A stretch of 64,000 bases of DNA from assembly GCA_023369685.1 (NCBI GenBank), contig SACZ01000007.1:124001-188000 (forward strand), written 5' to 3'. Position numbers and translations under genes: made by a program. How positions within the stretch are numbered: position 1 is the stretch's first letter; each line of letters starts with the position of its first letter. The DNA comes from Prolixibacteraceae bacterium JC049 (GTDB lineage: Bacteria; Bacteroidota; Bacteroidia; Bacteroidales; Prolixibacteraceae). Below are positions 17,080 through 26,500 of this stretch, piece by piece. The notes below the pieces were generated by a model. It had not been told where the DNA came from, did not search any database, and saw nothing but the letters and a program-made list of their open reading frames with translations.

Positions 17080-18549
17080 ATGAACTGGAACAAACTAATA
17101 ATGGCTATTGGCTGCATTCTTTTATTGCAGCCAGTTGTTGCCAAGAAGAAGAAACATAGTCGACCCAACTTTGTCTGGATAATGGTTGAAGATTGGGGCT
17201 ACCAGCTTTCGTGCTATGGCGAGAAAGGAGTGCATACGCCTAACATTGATGCAGTGGCTGAACATGGCATTCGTTTTGCCAACTCGTTTTGCACTGCCCC
17301 TGTTTGCTCACCTTCCCGATCGGCAATGATTACCGGATTTCACCAGAATTACATTGGAGCTCATCAGCATAGAACCAAGGGAGAAGGCTTTCAAAAGCAA
17401 CCATTGCCTTCAGGCATAAAGCCCATCACACATTTATTGGAGGAAGCTGGTTATTTTACCTGTTTCATGCAGTCGAGAAAAACCGACTTTAACTTTACGC
17501 TGGACAAAGCACCTTATAAAGGAAAAGATTGGAGCGAACGTGCCAAAGATCAACCCTTCTATGCTCAGTTAACATTTCCGGGCACGCATCGCATATGGCA
17601 CAGAGATGCTAAAAATCCTATCGATATCAAAGATGTTGAGTTACCTCCTTATTACCCACAAACTGATTTGGCCAAGCGAGACTGGGCCAACGGACTGGAA
17701 TCGATGCAAGTAGTAGACCGAAAAGTGGGTAAAGTATTGGAACGACTAGAAAAAGAGGGATTGGCTGAAAATACTGTGGTCATTATAATTGGAGACAATG
17801 GTCGTTGTATGCCACGTGGAAAACAGTTCTTATACGATGGAGGTATTCAGGTGCCCATTATTATTCGCTGGCCAGCAGGCCTGAAAGGAGACAAAGTCAA
17901 TTACGACTTAGTATCGACCATTGATATTTCGAAGACCATATTGGATTTGGCTGGGGTAACACCGAAGGTACCACTTCATGGAAAAAACCTATTGGATGGA
18001 AGCACTCAAAAACGCAAATATGTCTTTGCCTCACGCGATAAGATGGATGACACTTTTGATGCCATGCGTACCATTCGTTCGAAACGGTATAAGCTTATTC
18101 ATAACCTGATGCCTGAGCGCCCTTATTGTCAATACAATCGTTACAAAGAGAGTCGTTACCCTGTTTTAGCATTACTAAACGTAATGAATATGAAAGGCGA
18201 ATTGAATGAGGAACAACAGCATTTTATGGCTTCGCATAAGCCAGAGTTCGAATTTTACGATTTGAAAAACGATCCGTTCGAACTGCACAATGCAATAGAC
18301 AATCCGAAATATGCCAAAGAGGTGAAAACCATGAAGAGGGAACTTTTAAACTGGCGTACTAATGTCATAAACGACAAAGGGGTAAGTCAATGGTTTAGAA
18401 CAGGTGGCTGGCCATCGACCTATCCTACCCGCACACAAGCACAGTGGGAACAGGTCTTGGAATATTGGAAACCATGGGTATTCAGAAAACCAAACGAAAA
18501 AATGGCACATCCCGAGAAAAAGATAAAAGCAACTAACTTAGTGAAGTAG
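17080..18549 (+). CDS. Exported sulfatase (family S1, heparan N-sulfatase-like)
   Basis: A 489-residue exported protein (signal peptide residues 1-20). It starts with PNFVWIMVEDWG and has the formylglycine motif CSPSRSAMITG (C76), with IIIGDNGRCMPRGK for the metal and substrate site. The overall layout, shorter middle and THRIWHRDA segment resemble N-sulfoglucosamine sulfohydrolase-like sulfatases more than the neighbouring enzyme. I start at ATG 17080; a TTG at 17071 would add three residues. The gene is co-transcribed with the sulfatase upstream and ends at a terminator. Confidence 0.9.
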   Translation: MNWNKLIMAIGCILLLQPVVAKKKKHSRPNFVWIMVEDWGYQLSCYGEKGVHTPNIDAVAEHGIRFANSFCTAPVCSPSRSAMITGFHQNYIGAHQHRTKGEGFQKQPLPSGIKPITHLLEEAGYFTCFMQSRKTDFNFTLDKAPYKGKDWSERAKDQPFYAQLTFPGTHRIWHRDAKNPIDIKDVELPPYYPQTDLAKRDWANGLESMQVVDRKVGKVLERLEKEGLAENTVVIIIGDNGRCMPRGKQFLYDGGIQVPIIIRWPAGLKGDKVNYDLVSTIDISKTILDLAGVTPKVPLHGKNLLDGSTQKRKYVFASRDKMDDTFDAMRTIRSKRYKLIHNLMPERPYCQYNRYKESRYPVLALLNVMNMKGELNEEQQHFMASHKPEFEFYDLKNDPFELHNAIDNPKYAKEVKTMKRELLNWRTNVINDKGVSQWFRTGGWPSTYPTRTQAQWEQVLEYWKPWVFRKPNEKMAHPEKKIKATNLVK

Positions 18550-18579
18550 AAAAGTTCAAAAGTATAAATGTATTAAAAG

Positions 18580-18608
18580 AGAAGGGACACAATATTTGCG
18601 TCCCTTCT
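18580..18608 (+). terminator. Terminator after the sulfatase operon
   Basis: Stem AGAAGGGAC / GTCCCTTCT with an 11-nt loop. Runs of A and T on both sides let it act for the sulfatase operon and for the convergent lipoprotein gene. Confidence 0.75.
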
Positions 18609-18648
18609 TCTATTTTATGCTATTACCAATAGTCAGTTATAGTTTTCT

Positions 18649-19575
18649 CTACTTCCAAACTACCGTATACTTTCCTGTTGGAGCAAATTCAATCCACTTA
18701 CCTTTCACCAACTTCTCTTGCTTGGTTCTATTATTCTCTAATACTAATGAATAGGTCACCTTTCGTCTGCGATATTCCAGATTAAAAGCAAATTCTGTCT
18801 TACCAGCAGGAATTGTTACCTCTTCTTTTTGCTGAGTATATTCTGAATTGGCCTCATTGGTTGCACTGCTGTAATAAACGCCCTCTTCCCCCATATATAC
18901 CTTTTCATTATCAATTACAGAAGGTTTAAGTACCTTAATAAGCTTTGATGGCAACCAACAAAAAGCATTTTTATCTTCGCTACTAAAGAAGCTTCGCTTA
19001 AATGCATTTCTACCAGAAATAGGGTTCAGTTCAATTTTTTGAGACACAGCAATGTCGAATTTATAAGTCGTACTTTTTTTCACATAAATAGAGTCTCCAT
19101 CACCTGCTTCAATACCATATAAAATATCTTTAAACGTATATCCCTCTGATTTCTTTTGAGAAACCTGGATCATTTTTTCTTCATCACCTGCTTTTAGAAC
19201 AATTGAAAATCGAAACTCTTCGCCCAAGCTATTCTCCTTCAAGATAACTTTCAAGGCATTATTGTTAGGTCTCTCAATCTTAAAACCATTATGTGCTCCC
19301 ACTGTTTCGATGGCTCCTATGCTTTTTAAGCGTAACACTTTATTTTCGTCCATAATTTTCCCATCTTCGGAATAGATATTCCCATACATCGAAACATTTC
19401 CTCTATTGTTTATCACTTTATCAATCTCCCATGCAGCACCAGAAAATGAGATGAGCACCTCTCCTCCTTCTCCTTCCATTTCTATATTCAATGCTGATGG
19501 CTGTATTAACGAATCGTTTTCGTTGCATGAGCATAGTGCAACAGTTAATAATACAAGCAGAATCAAGTATCTCAT
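18649..19575 (-). CDS. Hypothetical lipoprotein
   Basis: A 308-residue lipoprotein (lipobox VALCSCN). Residues 20-130 look like an all-beta, BACON-like or Ig-like domain (MEGEGGEVLISFSG, then WEIDKV). The C-terminal half is also beta-rich (TIPAGKTEFAFNLEYRRRKVTYSLVLENN). I start it at ATG 19575, next to the signal peptide, rather than a non-ATG codon at 19611. A TACATTTG box on the minus strand (19609-19616) sits 34 nt upstream. A decayed second copy is at 22909-23330. Function is unknown; surface or periplasmic adhesion or binding is likely. Confidence 0.75.
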   Translation of the reverse strand: MRYLILLVLLTVALCSCNENDSLIQPSALNIEMEGEGGEVLISFSGAAWEIDKVINNRGNVSMYGNIYSEDGKIMDENKVLRLKSIGAIETVGAHNGFKIERPNNNALKVILKENSLGEEFRFSIVLKAGDEEKMIQVSQKKSEGYTFKDILYGIEAGDGDSIYVKKSTTYKFDIAVSQKIELNPISGRNAFKRSFFSSEDKNAFCWLPSKLIKVLKPSVIDNEKVYMGEEGVYYSSATNEANSEYTQQKEEVTIPAGKTEFAFNLEYRRRKVTYSLVLENNRTKQEKLVKGKWIEFAPTGKYTVVWK

Positions 19576-19608
19576 AGTTATAAGTTTTAAGGAATAAATC
19601 AAGTATTC

Positions 19609-19616
19609 CAAATGTA
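19609..19616 (-). promoter_or_regulatory. TAnnTTTG promoter box of the lipoprotein gene
   Basis: TACATTTG on the minus strand, 34 nt before the ATG at 19575. The same box and its flanks are kept in the decayed copy at 23280-23330, so the duplicated unit included its promoter. Confidence 0.5.
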
Positions 19617-19708
19617 ATAATAAATAATCACATCGATAATTATATGATTATAAAATAACTACAAAACAAATGCAGGCTACCCCAATAAATGAACAAAAAC
19701 TATTTAAT

Positions 19709-19747
19709 CATATTATTTCAAGTAGTAAACTGTTATTACTATATTTG
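19709..19747 (+). promoter_or_regulatory. Bacteroidota-type promoter with extended upstream box
   Basis: CATATTATTT (19709-19718), 21 nt, TATATTTG (19740-19747), 53 nt upstream of the ATG at 19801. Identical boxes and spacing to 7563-7601 and 23371-23409. Confidence 0.6.
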
Positions 19748-19800
19748 GAATGATTACATCTAGAATACATTACTTACCAATTCCCAAATAGATCCATAAA

Positions 19801-20886
19801 ATGAAAAAGGTATATCTATTAATATTCACCTCTATTCTCTTTTTAAATAGTTTTTCACAGAATGATGAGGACAGAAAGAAAGCACATTCTCAGTTATCAA
19901 AAGCAATTAAATTAATGGACAATGGTAAAATAGATGAATCAATTAAAATTCTAAAAGAAGCCAAAAAGTTAGATCCTACCAATTATGTTTACCCATATGA
20001 AATAGCTTATGCCCACTACTTAAATAAAGAAAATAAAAAAGCAATTAAGATTTTAAACAAAGTATTAAAGCTTGAAGAAAAAACAGACCAGTGCTATGCA
20101 CTTCTTGGTTCATTATGGGATATTGAAGGGAAACCAGAGAAAGCAATTGAAATCTATAATATAGGGCTTGAAAAGTTTCCTAATTCAGGAAGACTCTATT
20201 ATGAAAAAGGAATTGTTGAGGAAGTTTTAAAAAAATATAATGATGCTTTAGATTCTTGGGAAAAAGGCATTATGGTAAAACCGACTCATGCATCGAATTA
20301 CCATACTGCTTCGATTTACTTTAGCAAATACACCTCTGAGCGGATTTGGGGAGTTATATATGGTGAAATATTTATGAACCTAGACAGGGGTTCTAAGAAG
20401 ACAGAACAAGCAAGCCAATTGCTTTATAAAACATATAAGAATTCAATAAAAATTAAATCATCTACAGAAGTAAGCATTAGTTTTAGTAAAGAAATAAAAA
20501 TATCACCCCAAAAATTTAAAGACAAAATCCCATTCTCTATGCCTTATGAAATGACAATGGCTTTGGCTTCCACATCTATAACTCAAGAGAATGAAATAAG
20601 TATTGCTACATTAGTTAAAATCCGTACTAAATTTATAACCGAGTGGTTTAGAACTGGTCAAAATACTACTTATCCCAACATATTATTTGATTGGCAAAAA
20701 GAACTAATAAAGTTGGGCTACTTTGAACCATATAATTACTGGTTATTCATGAAAGGGAATGAAAAAGAATTCGAAAAATGGTATAATGAAAATCAAAAAG
20801 AGTTTGATGAGTTTATTGACTGGTTCTCTAATAATCCCATGAAAATTAATAGCGAAAACAAATTTTTCAGAACACAATACGACTAG
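19801..20886 (+). CDS. Exported tetratricopeptide-repeat protein
   Basis: A 361-residue protein with a signal peptide (residues 1-19, ending SFS). Residues 25-160 contain three to four TPR units (AIKLMDNGKIDESIKILKEA, AIKILNKVLKLEE, KAIEIYNIGLEKFPNSG, YNDALDSWEKGI). The remaining 200 residues match no family I know and end with acidic helices. TPRs mediate protein contacts, so a scaffold in the periplasm is plausible. It stands alone under a strong-looking promoter and is followed 240 nt later by a histidine kinase; a link between the two is not shown. Confidence 0.8.
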   Translation: MKKVYLLIFTSILFLNSFSQNDEDRKKAHSQLSKAIKLMDNGKIDESIKILKEAKKLDPTNYVYPYEIAYAHYLNKENKKAIKILNKVLKLEEKTDQCYALLGSLWDIEGKPEKAIEIYNIGLEKFPNSGRLYYEKGIVEEVLKKYNDALDSWEKGIMVKPTHASNYHTASIYFSKYTSERIWGVIYGEIFMNLDRGSKKTEQASQLLYKTYKNSIKIKSSTEVSISFSKEIKISPQKFKDKIPFSMPYEMTMALASTSITQENEISIATLVKIRTKFITEWFRTGQNTTYPNILFDWQKELIKLGYFEPYNYWLFMKGNEKEFEKWYNENQKEFDEFIDWFSNNPMKINSENKFFRTQYD

Positions 20887-21128
20887 AAAATAGAGTTAAT
20901 TAAATCAAAGAGAGCGACAGAGGAATTTTGGTTTATAGGCATCAATGCCAAGGAACAAATATAAAACCTGGAGATTAAAGCCATTGCTTCCTCAGAAACC
21001 AGAGTTTTTTCACTCTAAATCATGAAATATCAGTACAAAACACTCTCCTACTTAACCATATCAAAAACAAGTTTTGCGATAATTATTAACTTTGAATCTT
21101 ATACACATATGTGATAATTTGGATAGCG

Positions 21129-22730
21129 ATGAGGAGAGGTTTTAAAAATCTGGGAATTGTTACAAAGCTAATTATTGGTTTTTCTCTTATTTTTTTCATG
21201 ATTCTGGGGATTATCACAGTATCTCACAAGAATTCTGATCGGATTATTGATAGTACTCATATGATAATCCATACCCAAGAAGTTCTAACCGATTTGGCAG
21301 AGATAGAAGCTAAACTTATTGACCTGGAAACAGGACAAAGAGGATTTATTATTACCGGCAAGCCACAATACCTTGAGCCTTATAACACAAGTATGAACAT
21401 TATTGATTCAAAACTTAATGACTTACGCAACTTAACTTCCGATAATAAAAGTCAGACCATTAGAATAGATCAACTGAAAGAATTGGTTAAAAACAAAATT
21501 CATGAGTTAAACAGTACCATTGAGTTAAGACTGTTAGATGATGGCTTTGAAAGAGCCAGAAAGATTGTTATGACAGATCTTGGAAAAGAAATAATGGATA
21601 AAATCAGAGTTCTAATATCTGAAATAAAAGAGGAAGAATTAAGATTATTAGCCATACGTAGTAAAGCTCCTAATGAATCGAAAGAAATCACAGACAAAAC
21701 TCTTCTCATATTACTCTTTTTCAGCCTACTGATCAGCACAGGCATAGCAATAATAGTTTCTCGGTCAATTACTAAACCATTGAAGAAGTTACAGAAGGGA
21801 ACCCAAGAGATAGGTGATGGAAATTTAGATTACTCTATAGCTCTAAATCGAAAAGATGAAATAGGACAATTAGCTCGGTCATTTCAACAAATGTTGGATA
21901 AACTAAAGGTAACAATGGCCTCAAGAGATATTCTTGAGAAAGAGATTGAAAACCGTAAACAAACCGAAATTAAACTTATAAAAGTTAATGAAAGTCTAGA
22001 GAAAAGTGAAGCTCAATTAATAGAAAGTAATAAAACAAAGGATAAGTTCTTCTCCATTATTGCCCATGACCTTAGAAGCCCCTTTAACTCAATGCTTGGG
22101 TTGTCGGAAATTCTCAACACTAGTTATGAGGATTTTACAGAAGAAGAACAAAAACAGCAATTAAAAGTAATACATACAGGTATTAAAAACTCTCTTAAAC
22201 TACTAAATAACCTACTTATTTGGTCGCGCTCACAAACAGGAACAATTGAATTTAAACCTGAAAATGTAAACCTTTCAGAAGCAGTAGATGGAGTCATCAA
22301 TCTTTTAAAACTTCCTACTGAAGAAAAATCCATAGATATCAAAAATCAAGTCTCACTTGAATTAATAATTCATGCAGATAAAAACATGCTTTCTACAATC
22401 CTTCGCAATTTGCTTTCAAATGCCATTAAATTTAGTCATGCAAAAGGAAATGTTATTGTTACCGCCATTCTGCCCCAAGATGTTAATAATGGTTTCGTTG
22501 AAGTAGCAGTAAAAGATCATGGAATTGGTATTCCAGAGCATATTCAATCGAAACTATTTAAAGCGGGAGAAAAAGTATCAACAAAAGGAACTGCCAATGA
22601 GAAAGGGACAGGCTTGGGGTTAAATATATGCAAAGAATTTGTAGAAAAACATCAAGGTAAAATATGGGTCAAAACAGAAGAAGGAAAAGGTTCTATTTTC
22701 CATTTTACACTGCCACTATCTCATTATTAG
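21129..22730 (+). CDS. Sensor histidine kinase with CHASE3 and HAMP domains
   Basis: A 533-residue membrane kinase. A first membrane segment (about 13-32) leads into a CHASE3 sensor with the hallmark DLETGQRGFIITGKPQYLEPY, a second segment follows near 190-212, then HAMP (SITKPLKKLQKGTQEIGDG), a coiled coil, the HisKA H-box FFSIIAHDLRSP, and HATPase boxes LRNLLSNAIKFS, DHGIGIP and GTGLGLNICKEF. I start at ATG 21129; GTG 21111 would add six residues. A TAACTTTG box is at 21087-21094. No response regulator is adjacent, so it is an orphan kinase here. Its signal is unknown. Confidence 0.92.
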   Translation: MRRGFKNLGIVTKLIIGFSLIFFMILGIITVSHKNSDRIIDSTHMIIHTQEVLTDLAEIEAKLIDLETGQRGFIITGKPQYLEPYNTSMNIIDSKLNDLRNLTSDNKSQTIRIDQLKELVKNKIHELNSTIELRLLDDGFERARKIVMTDLGKEIMDKIRVLISEIKEEELRLLAIRSKAPNESKEITDKTLLILLFFSLLISTGIAIIVSRSITKPLKKLQKGTQEIGDGNLDYSIALNRKDEIGQLARSFQQMLDKLKVTMASRDILEKEIENRKQTEIKLIKVNESLEKSEAQLIESNKTKDKFFSIIAHDLRSPFNSMLGLSEILNTSYEDFTEEEQKQQLKVIHTGIKNSLKLLNNLLIWSRSQTGTIEFKPENVNLSEAVDGVINLLKLPTEEKSIDIKNQVSLELIIHADKNMLSTILRNLLSNAIKFSHAKGNVIVTAILPQDVNNGFVEVAVKDHGIGIPEHIQSKLFKAGEKVSTKGTANEKGTGLGLNICKEFVEKHQGKIWVKTEEGKGSIFHFTLPLSHY

Positions 22731-22757
22731 AGCAAACTCTCTATCAAGTAAAAGAAA

Positions 22758-22892
22758 ATGAATAGAATCTGGTTCTTTTGTTGTCTTACAGTAATGATCT
22801 TAACCATTGCACTATTGGTAACAGGTTCTTCGTTATTGACCATTCCTATCAACAATTCCAATGATATTCCTCTAGGCACATTCATTACATGA
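22758..22892 (+). CDS. Short hydrophobic frame, possibly a truncated gene
   Basis: A 44-residue frame starting MNRIWFFCC with one long hydrophobic segment (residues 5-30) and ending at the edge of the duplicated lipoprotein fragment. It reads like the N-terminus of a membrane protein cut short when the fragment inserted. No family recognised; it may be chance. The 22731-22908 interval holds nothing else. Confidence 0.3.
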   Translation: MNRIWFFCCLTVMILTIALLVTGSSLLTIPINNSNDIPLGTFIT

Positions 22893-22908
22893 GCAGAAAT
22901 AGTTTTCT

Positions 22909-23330
22909 CTACTTCCAATCTATCGTGTACTTTCCTGTTGGAGCAAATTCAATCCACTTACCTTTCACCAACTTCTCTTGCTTGGTTCTATTATTCTCTA
23001 ATACTAATGAATAGGTCACCTTTCGTCTGCGATATTTCAGATTAAAAGCAAATTCTGTCTTACCAGCAGGAACTGTTACCTCTTCTTTTTGCTGAGTATA
23101 CTCCGAATTCGCCTCATTGGTTGCACTGCTGTAATAAACGTCCTCTTCTCCATATATACCTTCTCATTGTCAATTGCAGAAGGTTTAAGTACCTTGATAA
23201 ACTTGGATGGCAACCAACAAAAAGCATTTTTATCTTCGCTACTAAAGCAAGAAAATCGCATTAATAAGTATTAAGGAATAAATCAAGTATTCCAAATGTA
23301 ACAATAAATAATCACATCGATAATTATAAA
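22909..23330 (-). pseudogene. Decayed partial copy of the hypothetical lipoprotein gene
   Basis: From the equivalent of the stop codon (22909) to 23247 this is nearly identical to 18649-18988, the last third of the lipoprotein gene. It then jumps to the lipoprotein's upstream region: 23265-23325 matches about 19580-19645, including the promoter box. About 590 bp covering the signal peptide and most of the coding region are gone, replaced by about 16 unrelated bases, and a 1-nt indel near 23150 breaks the frame. It cannot make a lipoprotein. It is a recent duplicate with an internal deletion. Confidence 0.88.
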
Positions 23331-23370
23331 ATCTCTACAAATAAATTTATATTAACACAAAAATGGTACA

Positions 23371-23409
23371 CATATTATTTTCTTTAATTAACTCTTGTTA
23401 TTATATTTG
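23371..23409 (+). promoter_or_regulatory. Bacteroidota-type promoter with extended upstream box
   Basis: CATATTATTT (23371-23380), 21 nt, TATATTTG (23402-23409), about 130 nt before the subtilase ATG. Third instance of the pair with identical spacing. Confidence 0.6.
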
Positions 23410-23538
23410 AAATAACAACAACACCTAATAATTAACCTATACCATATAGTATTATAGGTTGTTGAGTGGATGTTTTGGCACTTTTCTCCATGAGTAAGGA
23501 GGTTTTCGTTTCAATATTGTAAAAATTAGCGAATAACT

Positions 23539-26500
23539 ATGATCTATTCCCAAACCTGTCGCCTAATAACAGCTATTGCTTTATTATTATCTTCCTCTAC
23601 CTTTGTTTATTCTCAACAGAATACACAAACAGTACAAGAAAAAGAGAGAGACCAATATGCCCCTGGGCAAGTTCTGATAAGTTATAAAAAAACTGGTTTC
23701 AAATCTGCCAATTCCACATATGAAAGTATAGAAAAAGATTACACCAAAATTCGTTCAATTACTAGTCAACTGGAAAAATCAGTTACCCGATTCCAACCGG
23801 TATACAGCTATTTAATCCAAAAGATGAAAGCAACCAATAAGACAGAACAGGAATTGTTGCAAAATAGAATATCTGCCTCAACATTGAAAAACAATAATAT
23901 AACATTCAATTTCGCTCAGAATCTCTTGCTGTCTTTTGATAGTAAGATTGATGTAAGTAAAATAATTGATCTTATAAAAGATAACCGGAATTTATATCGA
24001 AGAGCTGGATATGAAATAGAAACAATTCAGCCTAATTATTTATACTATACGAACTCCGAACTCCCAAACGATGAATTTATAAATATACAATGGGGACTTT
24101 TCCGGATGAATTGCCCTGAAGCTTGGAAAATATCTACTGGAAATAAGAATATTAAAATTGCCATAATTGATTCAGGTATAGATCTTGAACACGAAGATTT
24201 GAAAGATAATATATCTAAAGACAGTTATGACTTTGTTGATATTGACACATTGGCATACAAAAGGGCCAATTATCAAATGTTTAAAGGAGAAGACTATACC
24301 GATCCGGACGATTATCCAATGGATTTCTATGGACATGGCACACACTGTGCTGGTATCATAGGAGCAATACAAAATAATAACATAGGTATTTCGGGGATTT
24401 GTCCTAATGTTAGTTTAATGGCCATTAGAGCTGGTTTTAGTATAAAAAAATCTTATTCCGATAGAGAACTAGGAATATTGCAAGACGATGATATAGCAAA
24501 TGCCATTATGTATGCTATTGATAACGGAGCTGATGTTATAAGTATGAGTTTTTCATCTAATTCAACCTCTAGCACAATCCAACAAAGCTTGCAATATGCC
24601 CACTCAAAAGATGTAATATTAGTAGCTGCTTCAGGAAATCATTATGACAATACCAAACACTATCCAGCAGCAAGTGATCATGTTATTTCAGTCTCTGCTC
24701 TTAATAATCAAGATAAAAAAGCTACCTTTTCTAGTTATGGAGACTGGATAGACATTATCGCTCCTGGAGAGGCTATTTATTCTACTATCCCAACAGCAGG
24801 AGGAAGTAATACGAACAAAACAGGATATGCAACATTTGATGGGACATCAACAGCAGCTCCTGCTATTGCTGCAATATGTGGTTTAATAAAGTCTGTTAAT
24901 AAAAACCTCACAGCACAAGCAGTTGAAGATATCCTAAAAATGACTGTTAATTATCCGGTTGATCTAGGTATTTACTATGGAGCTGGAGTAGCCAATGCTC
25001 ATAAAGCAATATTAAAGGCTAATGCATCATTTGCCCTTGGAGAATTCACCAGCCCAAAGGAATATGAAATGATAACCGATGCATTTACTATAAATGGAAG
25101 ACATGCCGGAACAATAGCCAATGTTAGTATTGGTAATGGGATCTACCCAACCACATGGAAATCTCTGCTTAAAAATGAAAACAGCAATCAAGTTTCTATT
25201 GATATGACATTAGATGAATTGGAGGATGGCTTATATACTTTGAAATTAGAGACTATTTTATCCAATGATACTGCAAACTATTACAGGCATTTCTTTGTGG
25301 CTAACTTTAAGAACATGCAAGCAGGCTGGCCAATAAAAATTAATACGGAAGGAAAAACTTACGCCTTTGCAATCGGCGACTTAAATAGTGACGGCTTTCA
25401 GGAGATAGTTATAGCATCTTGTGTTCCTAGAGGACACAAAAATCCTTACAAAAATTCGGGATCAATATATGTGTATAACTATAAAGGAGAATTACTTCCA
25501 GATTGGCCATATAACTTCCCCAAAAATGAAACACCTTATATTAAGCCCATACTTTGTGATGTAGATAATGATGGAACTAAGGAGATTATTATTAATAGTA
25601 CCTGTAATCTCGGTGATAATCATTTTGGAGAAAATCAGATTTCGGTTTTAAATTTGGATGGAACAATTCGAGATGGTTGGCCTACGTATATACCTAGTTC
25701 TGGACGTGCACAAAACATAAGTGTCGCAGATATTGATAGTGACGGAATTATTGAAATTATTTGTGCCGCAGGTGGGGGGCTTTGCTCAAGTTGCGATGGC
25801 CCCGGAGGAATACATGTATTTGATATTGACGGAAATTACAAACCGGGATGGCCTGTCATATATGGCAAGCACTACATTCCAAGAAGTAATTTCGCAATAG
25901 CAAATATAGATGATGATCAGGAATTAGAGATTCTTATCACAAAACATAGCAAATCAGAAGCAAATGATTCTTTACACTACACATGTGCGTATAACCATGA
26001 TGGAACAATGGTTTCCAATTTCTCTGTATCTCAATCACAATGGGGTTGGCCTTTAGCCACTGCAGACGTCAATAATGATGGTAAATCTGAAATAATGACA
26101 CAATATGGATTATTAACCAATACGGGGGCTAAAGTTGAAGGAGCCTGGGAATCATTAAACCCCCACATTTACTCAGATATAACTTTTGCCAATGTAGACG
26201 ATGATCCAGAACTGGAAATCTGCTATGGAAATCACGATGAAATGCTCTACATTGTAAATGCAGATGGAACCCAAGTCTCTGGATGGCCAATTTCGATAGA
26301 TAATCTTTACATAGACAAGGAGATTATTGTAGGAGATGTTCTAGGAGATGATAAACCCGAAATTATACCATTAATAAGAACTAATGGAGGTTTATATCCC
26401 AATATGGCGGGCATTAATATATACACTATTGATGGCAAGCCTGCTGATGGTTTTCCAAAGTTTAAAGGAGTATACTATATTAGAGGGGTAGAGCTCAATG

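Noticed and set aside
23475-23490. Possible sigma-54 promoter upstream of the subtilase gene (TTGGCAC)
   Set aside because: The -12 GC is absent: the bases at the required 10-nt spacing from GG are CA. The gene also has a better TAnnTTTG promoter at 23371-23409.
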